Below, piece after piece: positions 18,196-27,357 of a stretch of 57,493 nt of DNA. This DNA comes from Nitrospiria bacterium (lineage in GTDB: Bacteria; Nitrospirota; Nitrospiria; DASWJH01), in contig DASWJH010000055.1 of assembly GCA_036397255.1 (NCBI GenBank), positions 1 to 57,493 of the forward strand. The letters run 5' to 3'. The position numbers and the translations under genes were made by a program. The notes under the pieces were generated by a model. That model was not told where the DNA came from and searched no databases. It saw nothing but the letters and a program-made list of their open reading frames with translations. Each line of letters starts with the position of its first letter. Positions within the stretch are counted from its first letter, which is position 1.

Positions 18196-18217
18196 TTTTT
18201 GTCAAATTTGACAAAAA
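18196..18217. promoter_or_regulatory. perfect 22-bp palindrome (putative operator)
   Basis: TTTTTGTCAAA at 18196-18206 is followed directly by its exact reverse complement (18207-18217). The right half contains the TTGACA box of the promoter at 18208. A perfect palindrome over a -35 box is a classic repressor-site geometry. It lies in the otherwise gene-free 17998-18355 interval ahead of pilB. The regulator is unknown. Confidence 0.6.
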
Positions 18218-18236
18218 ATGGAACCTTCAGTACACT
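18208..18236 (+). promoter_or_regulatory. sigma70 promoter of pil operon
   Basis: TTGACA at 18208-18213 and TACACT at 18231-18236, with a 17-bp spacer. Transcription would start near 18243, about 110 bases before the pilB TTG. The -35 box overlaps the 22-bp palindrome. Confidence 0.7.
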
Positions 18237-18355
18237 TTACACAGCTTATGAAAAAATCTTTTTAAAAATGCTTTGAATTTAAGAATTTTTTCTCTTTAAT
18301 AATAAACGGCTAGAGCCAACCAGCATTGAACCCTTCTAAATTCCAGAGGTAAACA

Positions 18356-20155
18356 TTGGGTCCTGAAAAAATAGGGAGACTTTTAGTTGCTGCCAATTTA
18401 ATTTCGGAGGATCAGCTTACCAATTCCCTGGTTTTACAAAAAAAGGCTGGGGGACATTTGGGTAGTATTCTAATTAGACAAGGGTTTCTTGAAGAGGAAA
18501 ACCTTTTAAAATTTTTAAGCCAGCAGTATGGAGTTCCTTCCGTGGATTTGGCTACCCAGGAAATTGATCCTTCGGTGGTGAAATTCATTCCATCTCAAGT
18601 GGCCATCAAGCATCGCGTGATCCCCATTCGAAGAAGGGGGCAATTAATTACTTTGGCCATGGTTGATCCCACCGATGTGTTTGCCATCGATGATATTAAA
18701 TTCATGACCAGCTATGATGTGGACCCCGTGATTGCTTCTGAGACATCCATTGTGGACGCGATTAATAAACATTACAACCTGCAAATTTCCCAAACGGCAA
18801 AAAGCGCTTTGTTGGAGGCCAGGGATTACACCCTCGGAGATGGGGATTTAAAGGGGGATGCGGATTTTGATCATCTCGAAGAAGGGCCGATGATCGCCGT
18901 TGAGGATTTCGATTCCGTTGTGGGCGATGCCCTGGATAATATTGATGTGGTGGAAGAGCAACAAGACGAGGGGGGGATCAGGGATGTTGAGGCACCCATT
19001 GTCAAATTGGTTAACGGTGTTTTAATCAATGCGATTAAGGTGGGGGCCAGTGATATCCATTTTGAACCCTTTGAAACGGTGTTTCGGGTTCGTTTTCGGT
19101 TAGATGGTATTTTGAGAACCACCATGAATCTTCCTTTAAAAATCAAAAACGCTGCTGTCTCCCGTTTAAAAATCATGTCAAAGCTCGATATTGCCGAACG
19201 CCGGCTCCCTCAAGACGGTCGAATTAAATTAAAACTCGGAAAAAAGAGAGAGGTGGATTTCAGAGTCTCCACACTTCCTTGCTTATTTGGTGAGAAGGTG
19301 GTGATGAGAATTTTGGATAAATCCAATCTATCCTTAGATTTAACCAAACTGGGTTTTGAAACCAAACCATTGGAGGATTTTAATAAGGCGATCAACAGTC
19401 CTTATGGAATGGTTTTGGTCACCGGTCCTACGGGAAGCGGGAAAACCACTACTCTGTATTCCGCATTGAGTACCATCAATGATGCAGAGATCAATATTAT
19501 GACTGCAGAGGACCCGGTTGAGTATAACCTAATGGGAATCAATCAGGTTCAGATGAAAGATGAAATAGGGTTGAACTTTTCCATCGCCCTACGAGCTTTT
19601 TTACGTCAGGATCCAGATGTGGTGATGGTGGGGGAAATCCGGGATTACGAGACCGCTGAAATTGGGGTTAAAGCCGCTTTAACGGGACATTTGGTCTTAA
19701 GCACCATTCACACCAATGATGCCCCCAGCACCATTAATCGACTGTTGAATATGGGAATTGAGCCTTTTTTGGTCTCTTCTTCGGTCATTTTAATATTGGC
19801 CCAGCGGTTGGCCCGAAAAGTCTGTAGCAACTGTAAGGAGGAAGAAAAACTTTCACCCCAATCCCTCGTGGAGGCGGGTTTTTCGGAAAGCGAGGTTAGC
19901 CAGCTTACCTTATATAAAGGAAAAGGATGTGAGATTTGCAGCAAAACCGGTTATAAAGGACGGGTGGCCTTGTATGAAGTCATGCCGATTGGAGAAGCCA
20001 TTCGCGAAATGATTCTTCAGGGTGCTTCTGCGGATGAAATTAAGAAAAAAGCAATGTCATTAGGAATGAAAACACTTCGAATGAGTGGTCTTCAAAAGGT
20101 TCGTGAGGGGGTTACCTCCGTAGAGGAAGTGGTCAGCTCTACGTTTAGCGATTAA
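18356..20155 (+). CDS. pilB: type IV pilus assembly ATPase PilB
   Basis: 599 residues. The start is TTG at 18356 with AGAGG at about 18345-18349. The N-terminal MshEN/GspE-N domain (1-150) can bind c-di-GMP in relatives. A GspE ATPase core follows, with Walker A GPTGSGKTTT (about 358-367), an Asp box, Walker B and HIS box ('LSTIHTNDAPSTINRLLNMG'). A tetracysteine zinc element follows (CSNC...CEIC). It powers pilus extension from the cytoplasmic face of the inner membrane. First gene of pilB-pilT-pilC-pilS-pilR. Confidence 0.95.
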   Translation: MGPEKIGRLLVAANLISEDQLTNSLVLQKKAGGHLGSILIRQGFLEEENLLKFLSQQYGVPSVDLATQEIDPSVVKFIPSQVAIKHRVIPIRRRGQLITLAMVDPTDVFAIDDIKFMTSYDVDPVIASETSIVDAINKHYNLQISQTAKSALLEARDYTLGDGDLKGDADFDHLEEGPMIAVEDFDSVVGDALDNIDVVEEQQDEGGIRDVEAPIVKLVNGVLINAIKVGASDIHFEPFETVFRVRFRLDGILRTTMNLPLKIKNAAVSRLKIMSKLDIAERRLPQDGRIKLKLGKKREVDFRVSTLPCLFGEKVVMRILDKSNLSLDLTKLGFETKPLEDFNKAINSPYGMVLVTGPTGSGKTTTLYSALSTINDAEINIMTAEDPVEYNLMGINQVQMKDEIGLNFSIALRAFLRQDPDVVMVGEIRDYETAEIGVKAALTGHLVLSTIHTNDAPSTINRLLNMGIEPFLVSSSVILILAQRLARKVCSNCKEEEKLSPQSLVEAGFSESEVSQLTLYKGKGCEICSKTGYKGRVALYEVMPIGEAIREMILQGASADEIKKKAMSLGMKTLRMSGLQKVREGVTSVEEVVSSTFSD

Positions 20156-20234
20156 GAAGTTTTCCAGCGAGATCTTTTTAATTCAAATTTTTTGGCGAAG
20201 GTAAAAAAGATATCATAAAAAAAGAAAGGAAAAG

Positions 20235-21347
20235 ATGGCCAATTTATATCAATTACTCCAAACCATGACTGAGAAAGGTGCTTCTGACCTTCATATTACC
20301 ACTGGATCCCCACCCCAAATCCGAGTGGATGGTAAATTGGTTCCTTTGGATCTTCCACCGATGACCCCCGCTGAAACCAAGCAGCTTTGTTACAGTGTTT
20401 TGACGGATGCTCAAAAGCATCGTTTTGAAGAACAAAATGAGCTTGATTTTTCTTTTGGTTTAAAAGGTTTAAGTCGATTCCGGTCAAATATTTTTATGCA
20501 GCGCGGGGCGGTTGCGGCCGCCATTCGGACCATTCCATTTAAAATCCTTTCCTTTGAGGAGTTAGGGCTTCCTAAGGTGATGCATGATTTGGTCAAGAAA
20601 CCCCGAGGGTTGATCCTGGTGACCGGGCCAACCGGGAGCGGAAAGTCCACTACTCTGGCCAGTATGATTGATCGGATCAACTCGGAACGTCATGAACATA
20701 TTGTCACTATTGAAGATCCCATAGAATTTCTCCATCCCCACAAGAAATGTATAGTGAATCAAAGAGAAGTCAATTCGGATACTTCCGATTTTAAGGTGGC
20801 ATTAAAATATATATTGAGACAGGATCCCGATGTGGTGTTGGTCGGGGAAATGCGGGATTTAGAGACCATTGAAGCGGCTTTGACCATTGCAGAAACGGGG
20901 CACCTCACCTTTGCCACCCTGCATACCAATTCCTGTGCGCAGACCATTAACCGAATTATTGATGTGTTTCCTTCCCATCAACAGCAGCAGGTTCGCGCCC
21001 AACTCTCTTTTGTTTTGGAAGGGGTAATTTGCCAACAGTTGCTTCCGAAAACGAATGGCCAAGGAAGGTTGCTGGCCATGGAAATTATGGTTCCAAACCC
21101 TGCTATTCGAAACCTGATCCGCGAAGACAAAATTCACCAGATTTATTCCACCATGCAAACAGGACAAAATAAATTTGGAATGCAGACAATGAACCAAGCC
21201 CTGTTTGAAATGTACTTGAGACGTTTGGTCAGCTACGATGATGCGGTGGGTAGATCCAGTATACCTGACGAGCTCATTTCAATGATGAATCGAGGAGGGG
21301 GTGGGGCTCCCGTTGGAACTGGAAAAGAGCAACGAATGGCCCAATAA
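20235..21347 (+). CDS. pilT: twitching motility ATPase PilT
   Basis: 370 residues, with AAAGGAAAAG just ahead of the ATG. The N-terminal PAS-like domain is followed by the RecA-like core, with Walker A GPTGSGKSTT, Walker B ('DPDVVLVGEMRDLETI') and the 'TGHLTFATLHTN' box. The C-terminal AIRNLIREDK motif, conserved in PilT for retraction, is present, separating it from PilU/PilB types. It depolymerises pili for twitching motility and DNA uptake. It lies 79 bp after pilB. Confidence 0.95.
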   Translation: MANLYQLLQTMTEKGASDLHITTGSPPQIRVDGKLVPLDLPPMTPAETKQLCYSVLTDAQKHRFEEQNELDFSFGLKGLSRFRSNIFMQRGAVAAAIRTIPFKILSFEELGLPKVMHDLVKKPRGLILVTGPTGSGKSTTLASMIDRINSERHEHIVTIEDPIEFLHPHKKCIVNQREVNSDTSDFKVALKYILRQDPDVVLVGEMRDLETIEAALTIAETGHLTFATLHTNSCAQTINRIIDVFPSHQQQQVRAQLSFVLEGVICQQLLPKTNGQGRLLAMEIMVPNPAIRNLIREDKIHQIYSTMQTGQNKFGMQTMNQALFEMYLRRLVSYDDAVGRSSIPDELISMMNRGGGGAPVGTGKEQRMAQ

Positions 21348-21418
21348 ACAAAAAGGGCAAAATTTTTGAGTTTGGATCAATGGGGTTACTCCACGCCCCA
21401 AAGTCCTTAGGAGGAATT

Positions 21419-22630
21419 ATGGCGACTTTTACCTGGACCGGAAGAAATAAGCAGGGTTCTTTGCAAAAAGGGCAAATGGTTGCAAAAACCCGGGAAGAAG
21501 TGATCAGTCTATTGCGGAAACAAAATATTCTGGTGACGTCCATTCAACAGCAAAAGGCCGGTCTTCTTGCAATGGAAATCCCCGGTTTGGGGGGTGGGGT
21601 CGGGGATAAAGATATCGTGGTCTTTACACGGCAATTTGCAACCATGATCGATGCAGGGTTACCCCTCGTACAATGTTTGGAAATCTTAGGGGCGCAAACC
21701 GAAAATAAATTGCTGGCCAAAGCAATTCAGGATGTTCGAGAAGATGTGGAAAGCGGGTCTACCTATGCGGATGCGCTTAAAAAACATTCCAAGATTTTTG
21801 ATGACCTATACGTCAGTATGGTGTCCGCCGGGGAGGCTGGAGGAATTTTAGATACCATTTTAAACCGCCTCGCCAAGCATATTGAAAAAGTGATGAAGCT
21901 AAAAAGCCAAATTAAAGCCGCCATGTTTTATCCCGCGACCATTGTGGGTGTGGCGGTGGTGGTTATATCGGTTCTGATGGTTTGGGTGATCCCCACCTTT
22001 GCCAAAATGTTCGTTGATTTTGGAGGGGTCCTTCCCACCCCAACCAGGATCGTTATGTTTACCAGTGAATTTATGCAATCCAATTTTCTTTTGATTATTG
22101 GGGGAGTGATCGCCAGTGTTTTTGGGTTGAAATTTTTTTACGGAAATAAAAAGGGCCGGAGATTTTGTGATAAAATTATTTTGGCTTCACCGGTTTTTGG
22201 TCCGATTGTCCGAAAAGCAGCTGTTGCCAAATTTACCCGTACCTTGGGAACCCTGATCAGCAGTGGCGTTCCAATTTTAGATGGTTTGGGAATTGTTGCA
22301 AAAACCTCCGGAAATAAGGTGATTGAAGAAGCCCTTTTGGTTGCCCGTCAAAGCATTAGTGAAGGAAAAACCGTTTCAGAACCGTTAGAGAAAACAAAAG
22401 TTTTCCCCCCCATGGTTGTACAAATGATTTCCGTGGGTGAGGCCACGGGAGCCCTTGATGCAATGCTTGGGAAAATTGCTGATTTCTATGATGACGAAGT
22501 GGATACCGCTGTAGCAGGGCTTACCTCTCTTCTTGAACCCATGCTGATGGTTTTCCTTGGAGTGGTGATTGGGTTTATCGTTATTTCCATGTATTTACCC
22601 ATATTCAAAATGGCCTCTATTGTAGGGTAA
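21419..22630 (+). CDS. pilC: type IV pilus inner-membrane platform protein PilC
   Basis: 403 residues from the ATG at 21419, preceded by AGGAGG. An earlier in-frame ATG at 21380 lacks a ribosome site. Two GspF/T2SS-F domains (about 70-190 and 270-395) with three membrane helices. It has the 'FTRQFATMIDAGLPLVQCL' and 'ISVGEATGALDAML' signatures of PilC. It connects the PilB/PilT motors to the growing pilus. It is followed 50 bp later by pilS. Confidence 0.94.
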   Translation: MATFTWTGRNKQGSLQKGQMVAKTREEVISLLRKQNILVTSIQQQKAGLLAMEIPGLGGGVGDKDIVVFTRQFATMIDAGLPLVQCLEILGAQTENKLLAKAIQDVREDVESGSTYADALKKHSKIFDDLYVSMVSAGEAGGILDTILNRLAKHIEKVMKLKSQIKAAMFYPATIVGVAVVVISVLMVWVIPTFAKMFVDFGGVLPTPTRIVMFTSEFMQSNFLLIIGGVIASVFGLKFFYGNKKGRRFCDKIILASPVFGPIVRKAAVAKFTRTLGTLISSGVPILDGLGIVAKTSGNKVIEEALLVARQSISEGKTVSEPLEKTKVFPPMVVQMISVGEATGALDAMLGKIADFYDDEVDTAVAGLTSLLEPMLMVFLGVVIGFIVISMYLPIFKMASIVG

Positions 22631-22679
22631 AAAGAAAAACCTCAAAAAATAATTTTCGAGGTCCCGACCTGATGATTTT

Positions 22680-24368
22680 GTGAACAAGACGCTATCACGA
22701 GAAGAAGGGGAAGAGGTCCGCAGGCGCTTGAAATGGTTATTGGGGCTGCGGGTCAGTGTGGTGACAATTTTTTTGGGGTCTTCTCTCCTTTTGCAAGTAG
22801 GATTCGGCCGACAACTCAGCTCCATTCATTCTTTTTATTTTCTTATCGGTGCGACTTACCTGTTAACGATTGTTTACGCTCTTTCCTTGAACCAGGTAAC
22901 GTCTTCCTACCTATATGCCTTCGCCTATGGCCAAATTGTTCTTGATTTGATCTTAGAAACCGGCCTGGTTTTTGTAACCGGGGGGGTTCAGAGTCCCTTT
23001 TCTTTTTTATATTTAATCTCGGTTTTTTCATCGGGGATGATCCTTTCCAGAAAGGGAGGGGTAGGGGCAGCCGCCATTGCGTCTCTTCTTTACGGAGGTC
23101 TCATTGATCTCCAATACTATGAGGTTTTTCCTGTTTTAACCTCGGGTGGCTTGACAAGCAAAGAGACCTTTTATATTCTTTTTCTCAACATCATTGCTTT
23201 TTTCTTGGTGGGTTATGCCAGTGGTGGGGTATCGGAGAAACTAAGAAAGACTGGGGAAGCTCTCCTTAAAAAAGACAAGGGTTTAACAGAACTAAAAGGG
23301 TACCATGAACATATTGTTCATAGTATGAGCAGTGGGCTTCTGACCACGGATTTGGAAGGGAGACTGACTTCTTTTAACCGGGCTGCGGGGGAAATTTCAG
23401 GATTTTCTTCGGATGAAATCCGGGGAAAGCGGTGTTGGGAGGTTTTGGATTTAGAAAAATTAGAGGAAGTGTTTTCCGTTCCAAGGAAGATCCGCCTTCC
23501 CTATCGTTTTGACGGAGAATGCCACCGCAAAGATAAAACCAAGCTCCTATTGGGTGTGACCGTTTCGGATCTTAGGAGCGAGGGAAATAGTACAGGAATT
23601 ATTGGGATTTTTCAGGATTTAACCCACATTCGGGAAATGGAAAAGGAAATGAAACGAAAAGAAAAATTGGCGACCATTGGGGAAATGGCCGCAGGCATGG
23701 CCCATGAAATTCGAAACCCTTTGGCTTCCTTAAGTGGGTCCATGCAGGTTCTTAGGCAAGAACCTTTGCTCAATGATGAACAAAAAACCCTGATGAACAT
23801 TGCTCTTCGTGAGACGGAGCGATTGGATTCCATCATTACAGGGTTTCTTCGTTACGCAAAACCTTCCCCTCCAAACCGGAAAAAATGTGATTTAAAAAGT
23901 TTATTATTGGAAACCTTAGATTTTTTTAAACAAGCCCAAGACTACAGAGAAAATATTAAGGTGTTTTTTGAGCCCGAAGACCGGTTTTTGAGCGCCTCAG
24001 TGGACCCCGACCAAATGAAACAGGTATTTTGGAATTTATCCATTAATGCGGTTCAAGCGATGCCAGAGGGCGGGGTGTTGCGGGTTTTGGCAAGGCAAGC
24101 CAATAGCGGTTATGGGGGAGAGAATGGATCGGGGGAGGGTTCATTTTCTTGTTTTCAAGTCCTTTTTCAAGATTCTGGGGTAGGAATCGAACCAGTCAAC
24201 CTGGAAAAAATTTTTTATCCCTTTTTTACCACAAAGGATAGAGGGTCCGGTTTAGGCTTAGCCATTGTTCATCGGATCATTGAAGATCATGGTGGGAAAA
24301 TTGAGGTTGAAAGTTATTTAGGGAAAGGCACCACCTTTAAAATTCTTTTGCCCTCCCATGGCCCATAG
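22680..24368 (+). CDS. pilS: sensor histidine kinase PilS
   Basis: 562 residues, GTG start. About six N-terminal membrane helices (residues 15-190), as in PilS, then a PAS domain (about 210-320), a HisKA dimerisation helix with phospho-acceptor His in AHEIRNPLASLSG, and an HATPase domain (N box 'NLSINAVQAMPEGG', G boxes 'DSGVGIE' and 'GSGLGLAIVHRI'). In Pseudomonas PilS senses pilin in the membrane and controls PilR. Its place between pilC and pilR supports the same role here. Confidence 0.88.
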   Translation: MNKTLSREEGEEVRRRLKWLLGLRVSVVTIFLGSSLLLQVGFGRQLSSIHSFYFLIGATYLLTIVYALSLNQVTSSYLYAFAYGQIVLDLILETGLVFVTGGVQSPFSFLYLISVFSSGMILSRKGGVGAAAIASLLYGGLIDLQYYEVFPVLTSGGLTSKETFYILFLNIIAFFLVGYASGGVSEKLRKTGEALLKKDKGLTELKGYHEHIVHSMSSGLLTTDLEGRLTSFNRAAGEISGFSSDEIRGKRCWEVLDLEKLEEVFSVPRKIRLPYRFDGECHRKDKTKLLLGVTVSDLRSEGNSTGIIGIFQDLTHIREMEKEMKRKEKLATIGEMAAGMAHEIRNPLASLSGSMQVLRQEPLLNDEQKTLMNIALRETERLDSIITGFLRYAKPSPPNRKKCDLKSLLLETLDFFKQAQDYRENIKVFFEPEDRFLSASVDPDQMKQVFWNLSINAVQAMPEGGVLRVLARQANSGYGGENGSGEGSFSCFQVLFQDSGVGIEPVNLEKIFYPFFTTKDRGSGLGLAIVHRIIEDHGGKIEVESYLGKGTTFKILLPSHGP

Positions 24369-24444
24369 AACGGTTGGCACAAATTTATGAATAGGGGAAC
24401 GGGTATTCTCTTTTTTTTTAAAAAGATTTAGGGAATAGAAAAAG

Positions 24445-24474
24445 TTGAGGTTCCGATTTAATACTTGGTAAAAT
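24445..24474 (+). promoter_or_regulatory. possible sigma70 promoter before pilR
   Basis: TTGAGG at 24445-24450 and TAAAAT at 24469-24474 with an 18-bp spacer lie in the 193-bp gap between pilS and pilR. Four of six and five of six bases match the consensus. It could give pilR a second, independent transcript. It is weak evidence without mapping of transcript ends. Confidence 0.35.
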
Positions 24475-24561
24475 GACGGTTATTTTTTGAACAACCATGT
24501 TTGAATTTACCCGGCATCTTGTTTAGGGAAGACCCATTGGATTTCAATTTTTGGAGGGTAT

Positions 24562-25992
24562 GTGGAAAAGATCCTTGTGGTTGATGATGAAAAAAGTATG
24601 CGGGATTTTCTATCCATCGTTCTTAAAAAAGAGGGATATTATGTGAGTACAGCGGAGGATGGGGAAATTGCGCGGCAGTGTTTAGAAAAAGATATTTTTG
24701 ATTTGGTCATTACCGATATCAAAATGCCCCGAATGAGTGGCCTTGACCTCCTTAAGATGGTCAGGGATTTTTCAGAGGAAACCATTGTATTGGTCATTAC
24801 GGCTTTTGCGTCTACCGAAACTGCCATTGAAGCCATGCGGCAAGGGGCTTATGATTATCTCACCAAACCCTTCCAAATTGAAGAAGTAAAGCTGATCATT
24901 CGAAATGCCCTTGAGAAGAGACACCTTCGGGAAGAGAATCTCTTGTTGAAGCGCGAATTGGGGGAGAAGGGTGCTTTAGACCATATCATTGGAAAAAGTG
25001 AAAGGATTCGGCAGGTTTTTGATTTGATTAGGAAGGTTGCGGATAGCCGAAGTAATATCTTGATTTTAGGAGAAAGTGGGACCGGAAAAGAACTGGTTGC
25101 AAGGGCCATTCATTTTAACAGTAAACGAAAGGAATTTCCCATTGTCACGGTAAATTGTAGTGCGTTACCGGAACCCCTTTTGGAGAGTGAACTATTCGGT
25201 CATATGAAAGGGTCTTTCACCGGAGCTGTTGCCAATAAGGAGGGCCTGTTTGAAGTAGCCAATAATGGGACCATTTTTCTAGATGAAATTGGGGAAACCC
25301 CTCCATCGATCCAAGTGAAGTTATTACGCGTTTTACAAGAAAAAGAATTCAGACGAATCGGTGGAACCCGTGATATTAAAGTGGACGTTCGGATCATTGC
25401 GGCAACCAATAAAGATCTTGGAAAGTTAGTTTCTGATGGGTTATTTCGGGAAGACCTCTATTACCGTTTGGATGTCATTCCCATCCAATTACCTCCCTTG
25501 CGGGATCGGCCGGAAGACATTCCATTATTGGTTAACCATTTTTTGAGCAATTATAGTGAAAACAGCGGAAAGAAGGTAAAAGCAATTACCTCGGATGCAC
25601 TGGACCTTTTGAAAACCCACGAATGGAAGGGAAATGTAAGAGAATTAGAAAATGTATTAGAGCGCGCTTTGGCCTTGGCCAATGGGGATTTACTTAGACA
25701 GGAGGATATTGAAAACCATCTTCAACGGTCGGTTTTCTCAAAAGACATGTTCCTCACCGATCTTCCCGAGGAGGGGATTGATTTAGAAGATCTGATGGGA
25801 CATATTGAGAAAGGCTTTTTAATCAAAGCGTTGGACCGGGCCCATTGGGTAAAAAAGGAAGCGGCCAAACTATTACATTTAAATTTCCGTTCCTTCCGTT
25901 ATCGTTTATCAAAATACGGTATTAAAAAAAATGGACAAAATGATCCAGAAGATTTTGACGATTTAGAGGAATTTCCTGAAGAAAAATTTTAG
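24562..25992 (+). CDS. pilR: sigma54-dependent response regulator PilR
   Basis: 476 residues, GTG start 4 bp after GGAGG. The receiver domain (1-120) has the phospho-acceptor Asp in ITDIKMPRMSG. The AAA+ sigma54-activator domain (about 140-370) has Walker A GESGTGKE and the sigma54 contact loop GSFTGA, a common variant of GAFTGA. A Fis-type helix-turn-helix ends the protein ('KKEAAKLLHLNFRSFRYRLSKYGI'). It is the partner of PilS. Its expected target, a sigma54-dependent pilA promoter, is not in this window. Confidence 0.92.
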   Translation: MEKILVVDDEKSMRDFLSIVLKKEGYYVSTAEDGEIARQCLEKDIFDLVITDIKMPRMSGLDLLKMVRDFSEETIVLVITAFASTETAIEAMRQGAYDYLTKPFQIEEVKLIIRNALEKRHLREENLLLKRELGEKGALDHIIGKSERIRQVFDLIRKVADSRSNILILGESGTGKELVARAIHFNSKRKEFPIVTVNCSALPEPLLESELFGHMKGSFTGAVANKEGLFEVANNGTIFLDEIGETPPSIQVKLLRVLQEKEFRRIGGTRDIKVDVRIIAATNKDLGKLVSDGLFREDLYYRLDVIPIQLPPLRDRPEDIPLLVNHFLSNYSENSGKKVKAITSDALDLLKTHEWKGNVRELENVLERALALANGDLLRQEDIENHLQRSVFSKDMFLTDLPEEGIDLEDLMGHIEKGFLIKALDRAHWVKKEAAKLLHLNFRSFRYRLSKYGIKKNGQNDPEDFDDLEEFPEEKF

Positions 25993-26205
25993 TTCCAAAT
26001 ACGTCTGTCCCTATTCCCTGTTTTCCCCGAGAGTCCACAAAAATTTTCCTCCCCTTATTTTCTCCGAAACCTTTTCTTTTATAACAAAGGAGCGGGTTAG
26101 GCCCTCTAAAGCGTTTCCCTTCTTGTTTTTTTTCAATCCCTTAATTCAATATAAAATTTGAAATTGGAGGGCCTCTTGTGTCAATCTGTAGCGGAGCCAG
26201 AAAAA

Positions 26206-27183
26206 ATGACACCCCTAGGAACCCATAAAAGAATTTGCCTTTTTTCCCCCGCGAAAATAAACCTTTTTTTACATGTCATTGGCCAAAGACTGGACGGATA
26301 CCATGATCTGGTTTCCCTAATGCAGATGGTGGATTTCGGCGATGAAATTCTTTTTGATATTTCCCCAGAGGGGATTCTGCTGAAGGGAGAGGGGGCCTCT
26401 TTACCCCCAACAGAAAAAAATTTGGTTTTTCGGGCAGCTTCTTTATTAAAAAGAGAATGCGGGGTTTCCCAAGGGGTTCGAATTTTTTTAAAAAAGGTAA
26501 TTCCCATTTCCGCTGGATTAGGGGGAGGGAGTAGTAATGCAGCAGCAACCCTGTTGGGTTTAAATCTCCTTTGGAATCTAAACCTTTCTCGGGGAGATCT
26601 TATCCGGTTTGGAGATCAATTAGGGGCCGATGTCCCTTTTTTTTTTCAAGGACCTTTAGCCTTAGCATTGGAAAAAGGAGGGAAATTGGTTCCTCTTAAA
26701 GGGGGGACACCTTTATCTGTTTTATTAGTGAATCCGGGGATATCTATTTCCACAGGTGGGGTTTTCCGATCCTTCCAGGCACAACAAAACATCCATCAGG
26801 AGAAAACCTTTCCAAAACCTGAATCTTTGGGATTGTTAAAAAAGTGGTTGACAATTGTCCAAGAGCAATTTAAAATCAGCGATTTCGAGAAACCACGGTT
26901 TTCCTTCCCAGATGTCTTGGCATCTCTCCGGAATGATCTTGAATCGGTTGTTTTTAATCAGTATCCCCAGGTTCAAAAAATAAAGGAGGATTTGCAGGCG
27001 CTGGGTACCTTAATGACACTCATGTCTGGAAGTGGTTCAACAGTGTTTGCAATATTTGAAAACCCCGAGAAAATGAAACGGGCTAAAAAAGCTTTAAAAA
27101 CAGGTCCCGGATGGATGGTCCGGGAGACTTCTACTCTGGAGCGGTCCCCCTGGAAAAAGGAACTGTCAAAACTTAGAATTTAG
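26206..27183 (+). CDS. ispE: 4-diphosphocytidyl-2-C-methyl-D-erythritol kinase
   Basis: 325 residues from ATG 26206 (GGAG at 26193-26196). In-frame TTG codons at 26158 and 26176 are alternatives; the second follows GGAGGG. A GHMP kinase with FSPAKINLFLHV at the N-terminus, the ATP loop PISAGLGGGSSNAA, and the C-terminal MSGSGSTVFAIF motif. It phosphorylates CDP-ME in the non-mevalonate isoprenoid pathway. It begins the conserved run ispE-tRNA-prs-rplY-pth. No gene lies between pilR and this start. Confidence 0.93.
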   Translation: MTPLGTHKRICLFSPAKINLFLHVIGQRLDGYHDLVSLMQMVDFGDEILFDISPEGILLKGEGASLPPTEKNLVFRAASLLKRECGVSQGVRIFLKKVIPISAGLGGGSSNAAATLLGLNLLWNLNLSRGDLIRFGDQLGADVPFFFQGPLALALEKGGKLVPLKGGTPLSVLLVNPGISISTGGVFRSFQAQQNIHQEKTFPKPESLGLLKKWLTIVQEQFKISDFEKPRFSFPDVLASLRNDLESVVFNQYPQVQKIKEDLQALGTLMTLMSGSGSTVFAIFENPEKMKRAKKALKTGPGWMVRETSTLERSPWKKELSKLRI

Positions 27184-27219
27184 CCTGGGTTTTAAAAATT
27201 AAAAAATTTGAGACCAAAT

Positions 27220-27294
27220 TGGGGCGTCGACAAGCGGTAAGTCACGAGATTTTGGATCTCGCATTCCCAGGTTCGAATCCTGGCGCCCCAGCCA
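27220..27294 (+). tRNA. tRNA-Gln (UUG)
   Basis: 75-base cloverleaf with CCA encoded. The acceptor stem TGGGGCG pairs with CGCCCCA, and the discriminator G and CCA lie at 27291-27294. The anticodon arm CGAGA-TTTTGGA-TCTCG gives anticodon TTG. The T arm has CCAGG-TTCGAAT-CCTGG. It lies between ispE and prs, a position kept in many bacteria of this kind. Confidence 0.95.
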
Positions 27295-27357
27295 TTTTTT
27301 TTGAGAATTTAGGTGGGTGTAAACAGATTTTAGAAAGGGCGGATATGAGGTTAAGGG

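Noticed and set aside
24362-24561. TTGGCAC before pilR as a possible sigma54 -24 element
   Set aside because: No TTGC-type -12 element at the required distance; a sigma70-like pair fits the same gap better.
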